Source of the DNA: Amorphophallus konjac
Lineage: Eukaryota; Streptophyta; Magnoliopsida; Alismatales; Araceae
DNA: 64,000 nt
NCBI GenBank assembly: GCA_022559845.1
Contig: CM040128.1
Coordinates: 269,706,698 to 269,770,697 of the forward strand
Direction of reading: 5' to 3'
Below are positions 55,284-64,000 of this stretch, one piece after another. Positions within the stretch are counted from its first letter, which is position 1, and each line of letters opens with the position of its first letter. Position numbers and translations under genes: made by a program. Below the pieces are notes generated by a model. The model had not been told where the DNA came from. It ran no database searches and saw only the letters and a program-made list of their open reading frames with translations.

Positions 55284-56137
55284 GAACCAACGTACTGGGA
55301 CTCCACACTCTAGTTTGCACGGCTTTGTACAATGATGGAGAGAGTGAGCACAAATATCTCCCACAGTTTTAAGTTTGTGGTAGCAAACCCACTTTCAGTT
55401 GGAACAAAGGTGCGGTCTGTCGAGGATAATTAAGACGTTCTTGGAGGCCTGCATTAGGAACCACACAAAATCCAACCTATACATGGATCAAGTGGAGTTT
55501 GAACCAGCACAAAGTTGGACTGCGTCAGTTCTAAAAGCTGATACCCATTCTTCAGTGAAAAGTTCTTCAAATAGAGAAGTATTTGGGCCATCACTCCTCA
55601 TACGAGATGGGGGGAGGAGCCCACAATTTTCTCTATTAGTTAATGCAGACCTCAAATGAGTTTGGACAAGTGAAGGTTGATGGAAACAATGTGCTTGGAA
55701 AACTTCAAATCACATGACGTACAAATCTGGGTGAGCCTGGGTGCCTGCAAACCCAGCAGATACTTGGTGGCACCATATAGTACAGAAGGAAACGGATAAT
55801 CCAGCTCCCGGATGATCTATCTGTCATCATTCCGTAATAAAAGACCTTTCTTGGTTTGTCTAAGACTCCGAAACCAGACTGAAAGGAGAATGGGTCCTTA
55901 ACGAGGTTCATGTCTCTGAAGATGAGTCCGCTGAAGAGAAAACTGTCACAGGGAACGGCATGAGGAAACAGGACTCACAACAGATGGGTGCATTCAGCTG
56001 CGCAGATTTTGAACTGAACATGATTGCAATTAGGCTGGGGGTCCATAAAGTTTCGGGAATTACAGTGTCCGATGTTCAAAAAAAATGACCTGCTGGACAC
56101 CTTGCCAGAATTGGAGGTATTCGTCAGTTCTCAGTGA
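55284..56137 (+). pseudogene. TRAPPC13: TRAPPC13-like (DUF974) partial retro-copy or captured fragment
   Basis: Reading across frames gives LGLHTLVCTALYNDGE, HKYLPQF, FVVANPLSVGTKVRSVE, TFLEACIRNHTKSNLYMDQV, EFEPAQSWTASVLKADTHSS, NREVFGPSLLIRDGG, GQVKVDGNNVLGKLQIT, RTNLGEPGCLQTQQILGG, KGEWVLNEVHVSEDES, ADFELNMIAIRLGVHKVSGI and LPELEVFV, then a stop at 56135-56137. This order and wording match, from memory, plant TRAPP complex subunit 13, a vesicle-tethering component. Stops and frameshifts break it. Coding pieces abut with no intron-like gaps over 850 bp, suggesting a cDNA origin. The N-terminal part is missing. Confidence 0.75.
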
Positions 56138-56299
56138 AGAGGCAGACACTGATGTCGCGTCTCCTTATCATGGTCCCTGGCTGTAACTTAATCTCCCACT
56201 GCGGTGATGTTTACGGTTCTTGGCTTCCTCCTTTTATCGGCACACTCTCCCCGCGTGTAACTGGCGAGGCCGTATAACTGCAGCAGGATGGAGTTAAAT
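56138..56299. other. Sequence 3' of the TRAPPC13-like fragment
   Basis: Could be captured 3' UTR or transposon sequence. Nothing definite. Confidence 0.35.
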
Positions 56300-56780
56300 G
56301 GCGGCAGCCCCCTTTGGGGTGTTAACCGGCAGGCCTCCGCCGTTCCTTAACCGGCGGGCAAGCTCCCGCGCATTAAGCAACTTAAACGGTGGACAGCAAC
56401 TATGTCCGGTGGCCCCTTTGACCTCCCCATTCGGTGGCGTCAGCCTCCCATCCGGTGGAGTCCGCCCCACTCCCATATATCCGGTGGTCCCTTGACCACC
56501 CCATCCGGTGGCGTTCCCCCACCGAAGCACCCCGTCCGGTGGAGTACTCCTTCCCATCTTCATCCGGTGGCACTCACACCATGGCGAACCGGTGGCGTGG
56601 CTATTGTTCTTCATCCGGTGGCCTCCATTTCTTCGTGATCCGGTGGCCTATTTCAGCAGCCCATCCGGTGGCCCTCAAACACAACTTGATCCGGTGGCCC
56701 GTTTCAGCAGCCCATCCGGTGGCCTTCAAACATAACGTGACGTGATCCGGTGGCTCCTGTAAACCCCATATCTGGTGGCA
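56300..56780. repeat. ATCCGGTGG minisatellite, right arm
   Basis: About seventeen units of 20-40 bp with the core (A/G)TCCGGTGG; a near-perfect 43-bp pair lies at 56655-56735 (CAGCAGCCCATCCGGTGGCC). Orientation is opposite to 55012-55232. Confidence 0.85.
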
Positions 56781-57036
56781 ATGGCGGCAACTTCTGAAAA
56801 TGGCCACGGCTGACCTGCTTCATGACCGTTGGATCTTGCCTTTAGCTAGGGGTCCTTGCTCCGCGACAGGCCATTTACCCGACGCGCAGCGGGTGCGACA
56901 GTCCAGTACGATGGCGACGTTTCCCGATCTAGTAAACTTCGAAGAGCGCCCCCCTGCTGCAACTTCCTGCCCGCCCCAAGCAGAGGAAGGCGGCAGGTGA
57001 TGTACGTTTTGGATCTTGCACGGCTCTGTTTGGACC
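56781..57036. other. Unassigned DNA
   Basis: GC-balanced stretch between the minisatellite and the copia LTR; no gene recognised. Confidence 0.35.
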
Positions 57037-57335
57037 TGTTGTGCTGCAGCAAACACAAAACATAGAGAAAGGAAAAATATTGTTTCTGCTACGGCAGAAA
57101 TCCCACACACAAAACTCACAAAAGAAGGTTAAACAAAGTACTAATAAGAAAATAACATTTCTACTCCTTGCTCGGGCTACAACCAGAGTGTCTTATATAG
57201 ACAAATAAAAAGCACAGATATAGAAAGAAAACAGGACTACGTGGGGTGACAACCGTTACCCTTTCTTGATATAACATTAAAGCAGGGAATGTAACCGACT
57301 GACACTAATTGCTCCTAAAGACAAAGCCATACGTT

Positions 57336-57349
57336 CACTACAAGAAAAA
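57336..57349 (+). repeat. CACTA left terminal inverted repeat
   Basis: CACTACAAGAAAAA, preceded by GTT. Confidence 0.95.
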
Positions 57350-57745
57350 TCGCGGATAGCGACCGACCTAGCGGTCGCTATTCAGTCGTAGATCGGTCGC
57401 AAATCTGCATTGCGACCGAACAGAGACTATCTAGCGACCGAACATGTCGGTCGCTATATACTAGTCGCTATATAGCGACCGACATAATTCGGTCGCAGTA
57501 TCAGTCGTTAACAGAGACCGATTATAATCGGTCGCCTGATCGGTCGCTAATTAATTCGGTCTCAATTCGGTCGCTATTCGGTCTCTAATTATGTTGTATT
57601 TTTAAAAATAAAATTAACCTATTGGATTTATTCGGTCTCAATTCGGTCGCTAGTCGGTCGCCAAGTATAATTATTTAATAAAAGAAATATAACGTATAGT
57701 CGCTATTCGGTCGCAATTCAGTCTCCATGCGGTCGCTAATTTCGC
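57350..57745. repeat. Left subterminal repeats
   Basis: More than twenty copies of GCGACCGA or TCGGTCGC/TCGGTCTC in both orientations; in En/Spm such arrays bind the element's regulatory protein. Confidence 0.88.
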
Positions 57746-58029
57746 ATTATTTTTTTTTTAAAAATTTATTTAAACTGATAAATAAATTACCTGATAAATA
57801 ACAAATTCATAACATAAATATAAAATCAACTACACAGACAACAATATCGACAAATCTCAAATTCATCACATACAAGCACCTGATAAATAACAATTTCATA
57901 AAACAATAATAAATCAACTACACGGATCACAATCTCCACGAACCTCAAATTACACACAATTAAAATAAAATCACAAATTAATCATACATCCATAATAATA
58001 AAATGACAACATACACAACTAAAATAAAA
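57746..58029. other. AT-rich DNA inside the CACTA element
   Basis: Presumably the 3' untranslated region of the minus-strand transposon gene. A pair of ACCTGATAAATAACAA-like repeats lies at 57790 and 57877. Confidence 0.4.
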
Positions 58030-58122
58030 TCACAAATCCTCCACATATGTCTCATCCTGGTCGTCGTCTCGTCCAACATCATCCTGGTCGTCGTCTCGTC
58101 CAACATCTCGCGACGGATGATC
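58030..58122 (-). CDS. Probable last exon of a CACTA-encoded protein
   Basis: The minus strand has an acceptor TATACAG then an open frame DHPSRDVGRDDDQDDVGRDD, ending in DETYVEDL and TGA (58030-58032). VGRDDDQD is duplicated in tandem. The phase (0) fits the donor of the exon at 60288-60544, so the two can be joined in frame. A short acidic C-terminus is, from memory, common in plant Ptta/En/Spm-type proteins. Function is not established. Confidence 0.5.
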   Translation of the reverse strand, partial: DHPSRDVGRDDDQDDVGRDDDQDETYVEDL

Positions 58123-58290
58123 CTGTATATCATTTAAAAAAATTATAATCAAATCCTTAATAAAGAAATCAAGCATTAACAAGACTTAATAAAGAAATCA
58201 AGCATTAACAAGAGTATGCCAATAGTTTAAGCCAGCTCATTTTCATATATATAAATACACACACACAATATAAGTTCAAATTTCATCTTG

Positions 58291-59852
58291 TATTTTAAAA
58301 ATGAAGTTTGAGCGCCGAGCTCAAACCGGGCATCCGATTTGGATTCCGTCAGTTCTGACAAGTCACTTTCATCTCCCCGGTCGTATTGGAATGATCGGCA
58401 CGGCCATCCGACCGGTATTTCGAATTTTAGACCCCCGGACCCGTCCTAACAGTTCATTTGAACTAAGTGTATTTTAAAAATGAAGTTTGAGCGCCGAGCT
58501 CAAACCGGGCATCCGATTTGGATTCCGTCAGTTCTGACAAGTCACTTTCATCTCCCCGGTCGTATTGGAATGATCGGCACGGCCATCCGACCGGTATTTC
58601 AGATTTTAGAACCAAATGCCCCGTCCTAACAGTTCATTTGAACTAAGTGTATTTTAAAAATGAAGTTTGAGCGCCGAGCTCAAACCGGGCATCCGATTTG
58701 GATTCCGTCAGTTCTGACAAGTCACTTTCATCTCCCCGGTCGTATTGGAATGATCGGCACGGCCATCCGACCGGTATTTCGAATTTTAGACCCCCGGACC
58801 CGTCCTAACAGTTCATTTGAACTAAGTGTATTTTAAAAATGAAGTTTGAGCGCCGAACTCAAACCGGGCATCCGATTTGGATTCCGTCAGTTCTGACAAG
58901 TCACTTTCATCTCCCCGGTCGTATTGGAATGATCGGCACGGCCATCCGACCGGTATTTCAGATTTTAGAACCAAATGCCCCGTCCTAACAGTTCATTTGA
59001 ACTAAGTGTATTTTAAAAATGAAGTTTGAGCGCCGAGCTCAAACCGGGCATCCGATTTGGATTCCGTCAGTTCTGACAAGTCACTTTCATCTCCCCGGTC
59101 GTATTGGAATGATCGGCACGGCCATCCGACCGGTATTTCGAATTTTAGACCCCCGGACCCGTCCTAACAGTTCATTTGAACTAAGTGTATTTTAAAAATG
59201 AAGTTTGAGCGCCGAGCTCAAACCGGGCATCCGATTTGGATTCCGTCAGTTCTGACAAGTCACTTTCATCTCCCCGGTCGTATTGGAATGATCGGCACGG
59301 CCATCCGACCGGTATTTCAGATTTTAGAACCAAATGCCCCGTCCTAACAGTTCATTTGAACTAAGTGTATTTTAAAAATGAAGTTTGAGCGCCGAGCTCA
59401 AACCGGGCATCCGATTTGGATTCCGTCAGTTCTGACAAGTCACTTTCATCTCCCCGGTCGTATTGGAATGATCGGCACGGCCATCCGACCGGTATTTCGA
59501 ATTTTAGACCCCCGGACCCGTCCTAACAGTTCATTTGAACTAAGTGTATTTTAAAAATGAAGTTTGAGCGCCGAGCTCAAACCGGGCATCCGATTTGGAT
59601 TCCGTCAGTTCTGACAAGTCACTTTCATCTCCCCGGTCGTATTGGAATGACCGGCACGGCCATCCGACCGGTATTTCAGATTTTAGACCCCCGGACCCGT
59701 CCTAACAGTTCATTTGAAATAAGTGTATTTTAAAAATGAAGTTTGAGCGCCGAGCTCAAACCGGGCATCCGATTTGGATTCCGTCAGTTCTGACAAGTCA
59801 CTTTCATCTCCCCGGTCGTATTGGAATGACCGGCACGGCCATCCGACCGGTA
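58291..59852. repeat. 179/180-bp satellite array with alternating A/B units
   Basis: Eight full units and one partial start at TATTTTAAAAATGAAGTTTG: 58291, 58470, 58650, 58829, 59009, 59188, 59368, 59547, 59726. Odd units carry CGAATTTTAGACCCCCGGAC (A), even ones CAGATTTTAGAACCAAATGC (B); unit 8 is a B/A hybrid. Units of a type are nearly identical, so a 359-bp dimer was amplified recently. The array lies between two exons of a minus-strand gene. Confidence 0.95.
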
Positions 59853-60287
59853 ACTTATGACCTATGCTCCTTTGTATGAACTGCCCTTCCTTTGCTTAGA
59901 GGTGCTGTTCCTGGCTTCCTGCCATGACAGTTACCAGACTTTGGGGAGATCTTTTCACCTAAATTGGCATATTTTATTCATGTCTACATGTTACTTTCCT
60001 TATATTATTCTAGCTTTATGAATATTTATAGATCTGTATCCTCCCCCACTCAAGTGAATAGAATTTATACATATCTTTTCACTTTCAGTTCTAACCAAAA
60101 TCTCTATACACCTATGGAAAATCCTGCAGAACAGTCTGCCTGTTGATTCTAATATCCAGAGGATAGGTGTAAGATGATATTTAGAGTTAAGAAAATGATA
60201 TTTTCCCCTCCTCAATCTAAATTCTTATATTTTGTAAGATGATATTTAGAGTTAACAAATAGAAAATCAATCAAATAAAATACTTAC
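59853..60287. other. Unassigned DNA inside the CACTA element
   Basis: Intron-like AT-rich sequence between the satellite and the upstream exon. Confidence 0.4.
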
Positions 60288-60544
60288 CGGAGGCTGCTGT
60301 GCAGGAGGTGCAGGAGGTGCTCTACTACTATCAATTCCCAAGGATGTGAGCATCTGGGAGACGGTCTGAGCGACGATGGTTGAGATATTCTGAGAGATAT
60401 TCTGAGAGACGGTCTCGTTGACGATCTGCCTAAACATATCTGGAGTCATGGTCGGGGCGGCACTGGAAGAACCATCTGGGGCTGCTGGTGTGGTAAATGG
60501 AGAGGTCGCATGTGAGACCGAACTCGAGCATGATGATAACACCC
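60288..60544 (-). CDS. Probable internal exon of a CACTA-encoded protein
   Basis: The minus-strand frame reads VLSSCSSSVSHATSPFTTPA, then TMTPDMFRQIVNETVSQNIS, MLTSLGIDS and APPAPPAQQPP, followed by a strong donor (CCTCCG|GTAAGT at 60288/60287). Ser/Pro-rich flanks around an amphipathic MFxxxVxxxxSQxxS helix recall the C-terminal part of plant Ptta/En/Spm proteins. No ATG is present; the frame opens near a TAG|GG acceptor-like site, so this is an internal exon. Upstream exons were not found; the segment beyond is satellite. Confidence 0.5.
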
Positions 60545-60845
60545 TAGTCGTGTTGGAATGATCGGAATGCCGATCGGATCAGTATTTCACATTCTCGACC
60601 CCCGGACCCCGACGGCTTTGATTATAAACCAAGTGCAGTTGCAAATTGCACTTTTGAGCGTCGGGCTCAAACCGGTAGTCCGATTTAGAATCCGTCAGCT
60701 CTGACAAGTCACGTCTACCTCCCAGGTTGTGTTGGAATGATCGGAATGCCGATCGGATCAGTATTTCACATTCTGGACCCCCGGACCCCGACGGCTTTGA
60801 TTATAAACCAAGTGCATTTGCAAATTGCACTTTTGAGCGATTTGC
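60545..60845. repeat. Diverged units of the 180-bp satellite
   Basis: One full unit of about 180 bp and a partial second (GTTGGAATGATCGG at about 60553 and 60731). They share with the main array GTTGGAATGATCGG, GACCCCCGGACCC, TTTTGAGCG..GGGCTCAAACCGG and TCTGACAAGTCAC, but differ elsewhere. Confidence 0.88.
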
Positions 60846-62375
60846 TCAAACCTAAATCTAAAATCCTAAAACCTAAACCTATTCCCAAATCCCTAAACCT
60901 TAAACCCTAAACCCGTAAAAATTGTAAACCCTATAGAAAAAAAAACGTAAGCCCTAAAACCCCTAAAAACACTAAACTGCAGACCCCGAACCCCCTAAAT
61001 CATAAAACCATAAAACCCTTAAAAATTATAAATCTTAAACCCTCCCCTAACCCCTAACCCCACTACGATCCCTTAAACTCCTAAACTGCTAAACCACCGA
61101 TTGCTAAACCCCAAACCCTCAAACTAAAAATCCCAAACCCTAAACCTTAAAACCCTAAATCTTGAGTTACCCCTAAAACTAGAAACTCTAAAATCCTTAA
61201 AAACCACAAACATAAAAGACTAAATCTGAAAAACCCTAAATCCTAAACCTTAAACCCTAAAACTCCTAAACCTAAAAATCAAAAATCTTAATACTATAAA
61301 CTCTAAACCATAAACCATAAATTTAAAATCATAAACCCTAAAATCACTAATAACATCAAACCCTAAATAAAAGAAACCCAAAAATGTAAACCTATATGTA
61401 AAACCCTAAAAGCCCCAAGAACCTTAAACCTTAAAAACATTAAACCCTAAACTCAAAACATTAAACCATAAATCTTGAAAACCTTAAACCCTAAACCCTA
61501 AACCTTAAAAATATGAAACCATAATATCTATAAACCATAAAAACTCGAAAAACCCTAAACCCTAAAAATCCTAAATTGTAATAACTATAAACCCTAAAAA
61601 CATGAAAAACCCTAAACCCTAAAACCTAAAATCCTTAGAAACTAGACCCACTAAACCAAAAACCCCTAAAGCCTAAACTCTCAAAACCGTAATCCACCCC
61701 CCTAACCGCTAAACCAAAAACCCCAAATGCTAAATCCAAAACCCTAAACTCATATGCCAAATATAAAATGCAAACAAACCTAAACACCAAACAACTAACC
61801 CTAAACCCAAAAACCTAAACCCTAAATAACCCTAAACCTTAAACCCTAACCCTATATGTTAAACCCTAAACATAAAAAAATAAACTCATAACCCCCTAAA
61901 CTGTAAACCCCTAAAATAATTAAAAACCATAAAATTTAAAACACTAAAATCCTAAACCCACATTGAACCCCTTACCCCACCCCTAATACATAAACTACTA
62001 AACCTCAAAACTGTCAAACCTTAAACTTTAAATCTTAAAACCGTAAGCCCTTAAACCTTAAACACTAAACAGCCCCTCAACCCTAAGCCTAGCAACCGTA
62101 AACCGAAAAACCCACACTTAAAATCGAAGTCCAAAAACCTGTAGCCCTGAAACCCTTCCTAAACCCTAACACCTAACCCTTAAATCCTAACCCTAAAGCC
62201 CCAAACCCTAAACCATAAAGCTTAAAATCCTAAACCCTAAACCCTAAAAGCCCTAAACACCTTAAACCCTAAAAATCCTAAACCTTAAAAGAGTAAAACC
62301 TAAATCTAGTACCTAAAACCTAAATCTAAAACCCTAAACCTTAAACACTAAACACTAAACCCTTAAAAACCTTAC
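60846..62375. repeat. Degenerate telomere-like repeat (CCCTAAA) block, 1.5 kb
   Basis: Over 150 matches or near-matches to AACCCTAAA / AAACCTTAAA, the plant telomere repeat, all with the C-rich strand on +, with frequent 6-10 bp variants and no long perfect run. It is well inside a transposon and so is not a chromosome end. Confidence 0.9.
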
Positions 62376-62650
62376 ACTAATCATTAGGAAAGGAGAGGTG
62401 AGGCCAATCCAAATACAACACATGTTTGTGAATATATTATCATGCTAACACACAAAAATGACTATTTACATGCACTGGTATTTTACTACAAAAAATGGAA
62501 GGTCCATATGACTGTTAATAAAGGCAATATAAAGCACCCAAACACCTGAAAAGTGCACAAAATAATATTCTATCATATTAACAATAACATGGACTATGAA
62601 ATGCCCTAAACAAAAAATTAGCATGGCCTAAACAAAATTTTCACATTAAA
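62376..62650. other. AT-rich DNA inside the CACTA element
   Basis: No gene; separates telomere-like and GA-rich blocks. Confidence 0.4.
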
Positions 62651-62654
62651 TTCC

Positions 62655-62691
62655 CTGCAGGGGGTTGGGGTGGGGGGGCCGCGGCGGGTTG

Positions 62692-62737
<46 letters not shown>

Positions 62738-62751
62738 CCTGTGGGGGGGCG

Positions 62752-62792
<41 letters not shown>

Positions 62793-62815
62793 CCTGTGGG
62801 GGGGGGGCCGCGGCG

Positions 62816-62858
<43 letters not shown>

Positions 62859-62872
62859 CCTGTGGGGGGGCG

Positions 62873-62903
<31 letters not shown>

Positions 62904-62929
62904 TACCTGTGGGGGGGGGGGCCGCGGCG

Positions 62930-62972
<43 letters not shown>

Positions 62973-62987
62973 CCTTGGGGGGGGGCG

Positions 62988-63027
<40 letters not shown>

Positions 63028-63035
63028 CAGCGGCG

Positions 63036-63077
<42 letters not shown>

Positions 63078-63085
63078 CAGCGGCG

Positions 63086-63136
<51 letters not shown>

Positions 63137-63156
63137 CCTGTGGGGGGGCCGCGGCG

Positions 63157-63203
<47 letters not shown>

Positions 63204-63205
63204 CC
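62655..63205. repeat. (GA)n plus GGTACCTGTGGGGGG composite minisatellite
   Basis: Nine units of about 48-70 bp: a GA microsatellite of 20-36 bases, GGTACCTGTGGGGGGG (missing in two units), then GCGGCGGGTTGGA. Arg-Glu and Ser-Leu frames on the two strands are artefacts. Confidence 0.92.
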
Positions 63206-63685
63206 TGTGTGTGAGAGAGAGGAAGCCGGCGACGACGGCGACGGCGAGCGGCGACGGCGAGGCGAGCGGCGCGGCGACGACGGCGAGGCGAGCGGCGCGG
63301 AGGGGGGCTCCGGCGGAGGGGGCCTCGGGCGGGAGGCCGCACGGGGAGGGGGGCTCGGGCGGAGGAGGGGGGCTCGGGCGGGAGGCCGCAGGGGGAGGGG
63401 GGGCTCCGGCGGAGGGGGGCTCGGGCGGGAGGCCGCAGGGGAAGGGGGGACTCCGGCGGAGGAGGGGGGCTAGGGCGGAGAGGGGGCCGCAGGGGGAGGG
63501 GGCCGCAGGGGAAGGGGGCTCGGGCGGGGGCTCGGGCGGGAGGGTGGAGGGGGGGCTAGGGCGGAGAGGGGGCCGCAGGGGGAGGGGGCCGCAGGGGAAG
63601 GGGGCTCGGGCGGGAGGGTGGAGGGCGGGAGGGAGGGCTCGGGCGGGGAGGGGCTCGGGCGGGCGGGGGTCGCAGGGGGGAGTAT
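63206..63685. repeat. G-rich minisatellite (GGGGGCTCGGGCGGGAGGCCGC)
   Basis: Preceded by GACGGCGA repeats (63225-63300). Units of 20-60 bp with many G-runs on the + strand, suitable for G-quadruplexes. Confidence 0.85.
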
Positions 63686-63689
63686 AACG

Positions 63690-63837
63690 GGATCAGCGAC
63701 CGATTGGCGACCGAATTTATTTCGGTCGCCAATAGGTCTCAGATGTGCGACCGATTATTTCGGTCGCCGAATTGGTCTCTATTTGGGACCGACTAGCGAC
63801 CGATTAAAGCGGTCGCTAATGCGGTCGCTATAGCCAC
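63690..63837. repeat. Right subterminal repeats
   Basis: About ten copies of GCGACCGA/TCGGTCGC, mirror of 57350-57745. Confidence 0.88.
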
Positions 63838-63851
63838 TTTTTCTTGTAGTG
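63838..63851 (-). repeat. CACTA right terminal inverted repeat
   Basis: TTTTTCTTGTAGTG, followed by GTT. Confidence 0.95.
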
Positions 63852-63905
63852 GTTGCATAACGTGATTACCGGGTCCGATGACTAAATTTGTATCAACGTC
63901 CAACA

Positions 63906-64000
63906 CTCCCCCTTGATGCGAATTCCCCAACACCAAGTGCATCTCTAAATTGGAAGAATTTTGTGATGGGGAGTGACTTTGTAAAACCATCTGTTACTTG
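63906..64000 (-). pseudogene. Copia RNase H C-terminus (minus, runs off the window)
   Basis: The minus strand reads QVTDGFTKSLPITKFFQFRD, then ALGVGEFASRG, the usual end of copia RNase H, followed by the purine tract GGGGGAG and the LTR. Called pseudogene only because just the end is visible; its integrity upstream is unknown. Confidence 0.8.

Larger units (their letters stand above)
57336..63851. mobile_element. Complete CACTA (En/Spm) transposon, 6.5 kb, carrying satellites
   Basis: Perfect ends CACTACAAGAAAAA and TTTTTCTTGTAGTG, 3-bp duplication GTT (57333-57335, 63852-63854), and subterminal GCGACCGA/TCGGTCGC repeats at both ends: full CACTA hallmarks. Inside, left to right: subterminal repeats, a last exon (58030-58122), satellite array (58291-59852), unassigned DNA, an upstream exon (60288-60544), two more satellite units, telomere-like repeats, GA and G-rich minisatellites, subterminal repeats. 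No TNP2-type transposase is seen, so it needs one in trans. Confidence 0.93.
57037..63905 (-). repeat. Copia 3' LTR (minus strand), split by the CACTA element
   Basis: + strand ends TGTTGTGCTGCAG...CGTCCAACA. Without the CACTA insertion it is about 353 bp. The right boundary is firm because the purine tract (complement of CTCCCCCTTGATG) and RNase H tail adjoin it. The left boundary rests only on TGTTG. The host element continues past the window end. Confidence 0.7.

Noticed and set aside
58291..59852. CRISPR array suggested by regular repeats
   Set aside because: Unit is 179/180 bp without short spacers; this is a plant satellite inside a CACTA element.
60846..62375. Chromosome end (true telomere)
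   Set aside because: Repeats are degenerate, lack perfect runs, and continue into transposon sequence and a copia LTR on the far side.
62641..63687. Open frames of 233 (minus) and 340 (+) codons rich in Ser-Leu or Arg-Glu
   Set aside because: Direct products of the GA microsatellite and G-rich arrays inside the CACTA element.
1..64000. tRNA, rRNA or other RNA genes
   Set aside because: No cloverleaf or rRNA core sequence was recognised on either strand; the only tRNA-related sequences are retroelement primer-binding sites.

Overview
This window is plant nuclear DNA, almost certainly from a flowering plant. Evidence for this is a spliced caffeic-acid-type O-methyltransferase gene, Ty1-copia and Ty3-gypsy chromovirus polyproteins, CACTA, Mutator-like and hAT elements, tRNA-iMet primer-binding sites, and CCCTAAA-type telomere-like DNA. 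I cannot fix the lineage from sequence alone. The OMT exons are GC-rich and the surroundings are repeat-dense. Roughly nine tenths of the window is transposable elements, often nested, plus minisatellites carried by them. Only one gene looks functional as a host gene.

Layout. 1-5232: two minisatellites and a polypyrimidine tract, possibly the downstream part of a truncated large LTR. 5276-13511: rearranged remains of a copia element (+) whose gag is split by a 4.7 kb solo-LTR-like element (5921-10645, 5-bp target duplication TGATA). 13512-17754: unassigned DNA with a CT-rich tract and a 110-bp duplication. 17755-20465: a decayed copia element. 20627-22988: a solo gypsy-like LTR. 23346-24383: a copia RT fragment broken by a 5'-truncated retroposon. 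24605-25323: the end of a CACTA element. 25491-39935: a second, inverted copy of the 4.2-4.7 kb LTR, split by an intact 10.2 kb chromovirus (28638-38864) with an uninterrupted 1732-residue polyprotein.

40033-48098: a copia element on the minus strand. Its gag is hit by a Mutator-like element carrying gene fragments (42985-44358), and its 5' LTR by a plus-strand copia (44466-48033). That inner copia has itself been recombined, so that 924 bp of left flank is repeated before its second LTR.

48099-54000: a small tandem cluster of COMT-like O-methyltransferases, with a broken exon 1 (48789-49179), an apparently intact four-exon gene (50878-52640, 360 residues) and an exon-4 remnant (53735-53920). 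Duplicated upstream blocks and a hAT MITE lie among them. 54000-57036: AT-rich repeats, then an intronless-looking pseudogene fragment resembling the TRAPP subunit TRAPPC13, set between oppositely oriented minisatellites. 57037-64000: a copia LTR (minus strand) split by a complete 6.5 kb CACTA element (57336-63851, TSD GTT). This carries two probable transposon exons, a 179/180-bp satellite array placed between them, about 1.5 kb of telomere-like repeat and GA/G-rich minisatellites.

The most notable items are the satellite-carrying CACTA element, the minisatellite-loaded giant LTR family, and the two captured-gene structures (Mutator-like element; TRAPPC13 fragment). No RNA gene or CRISPR array was seen.
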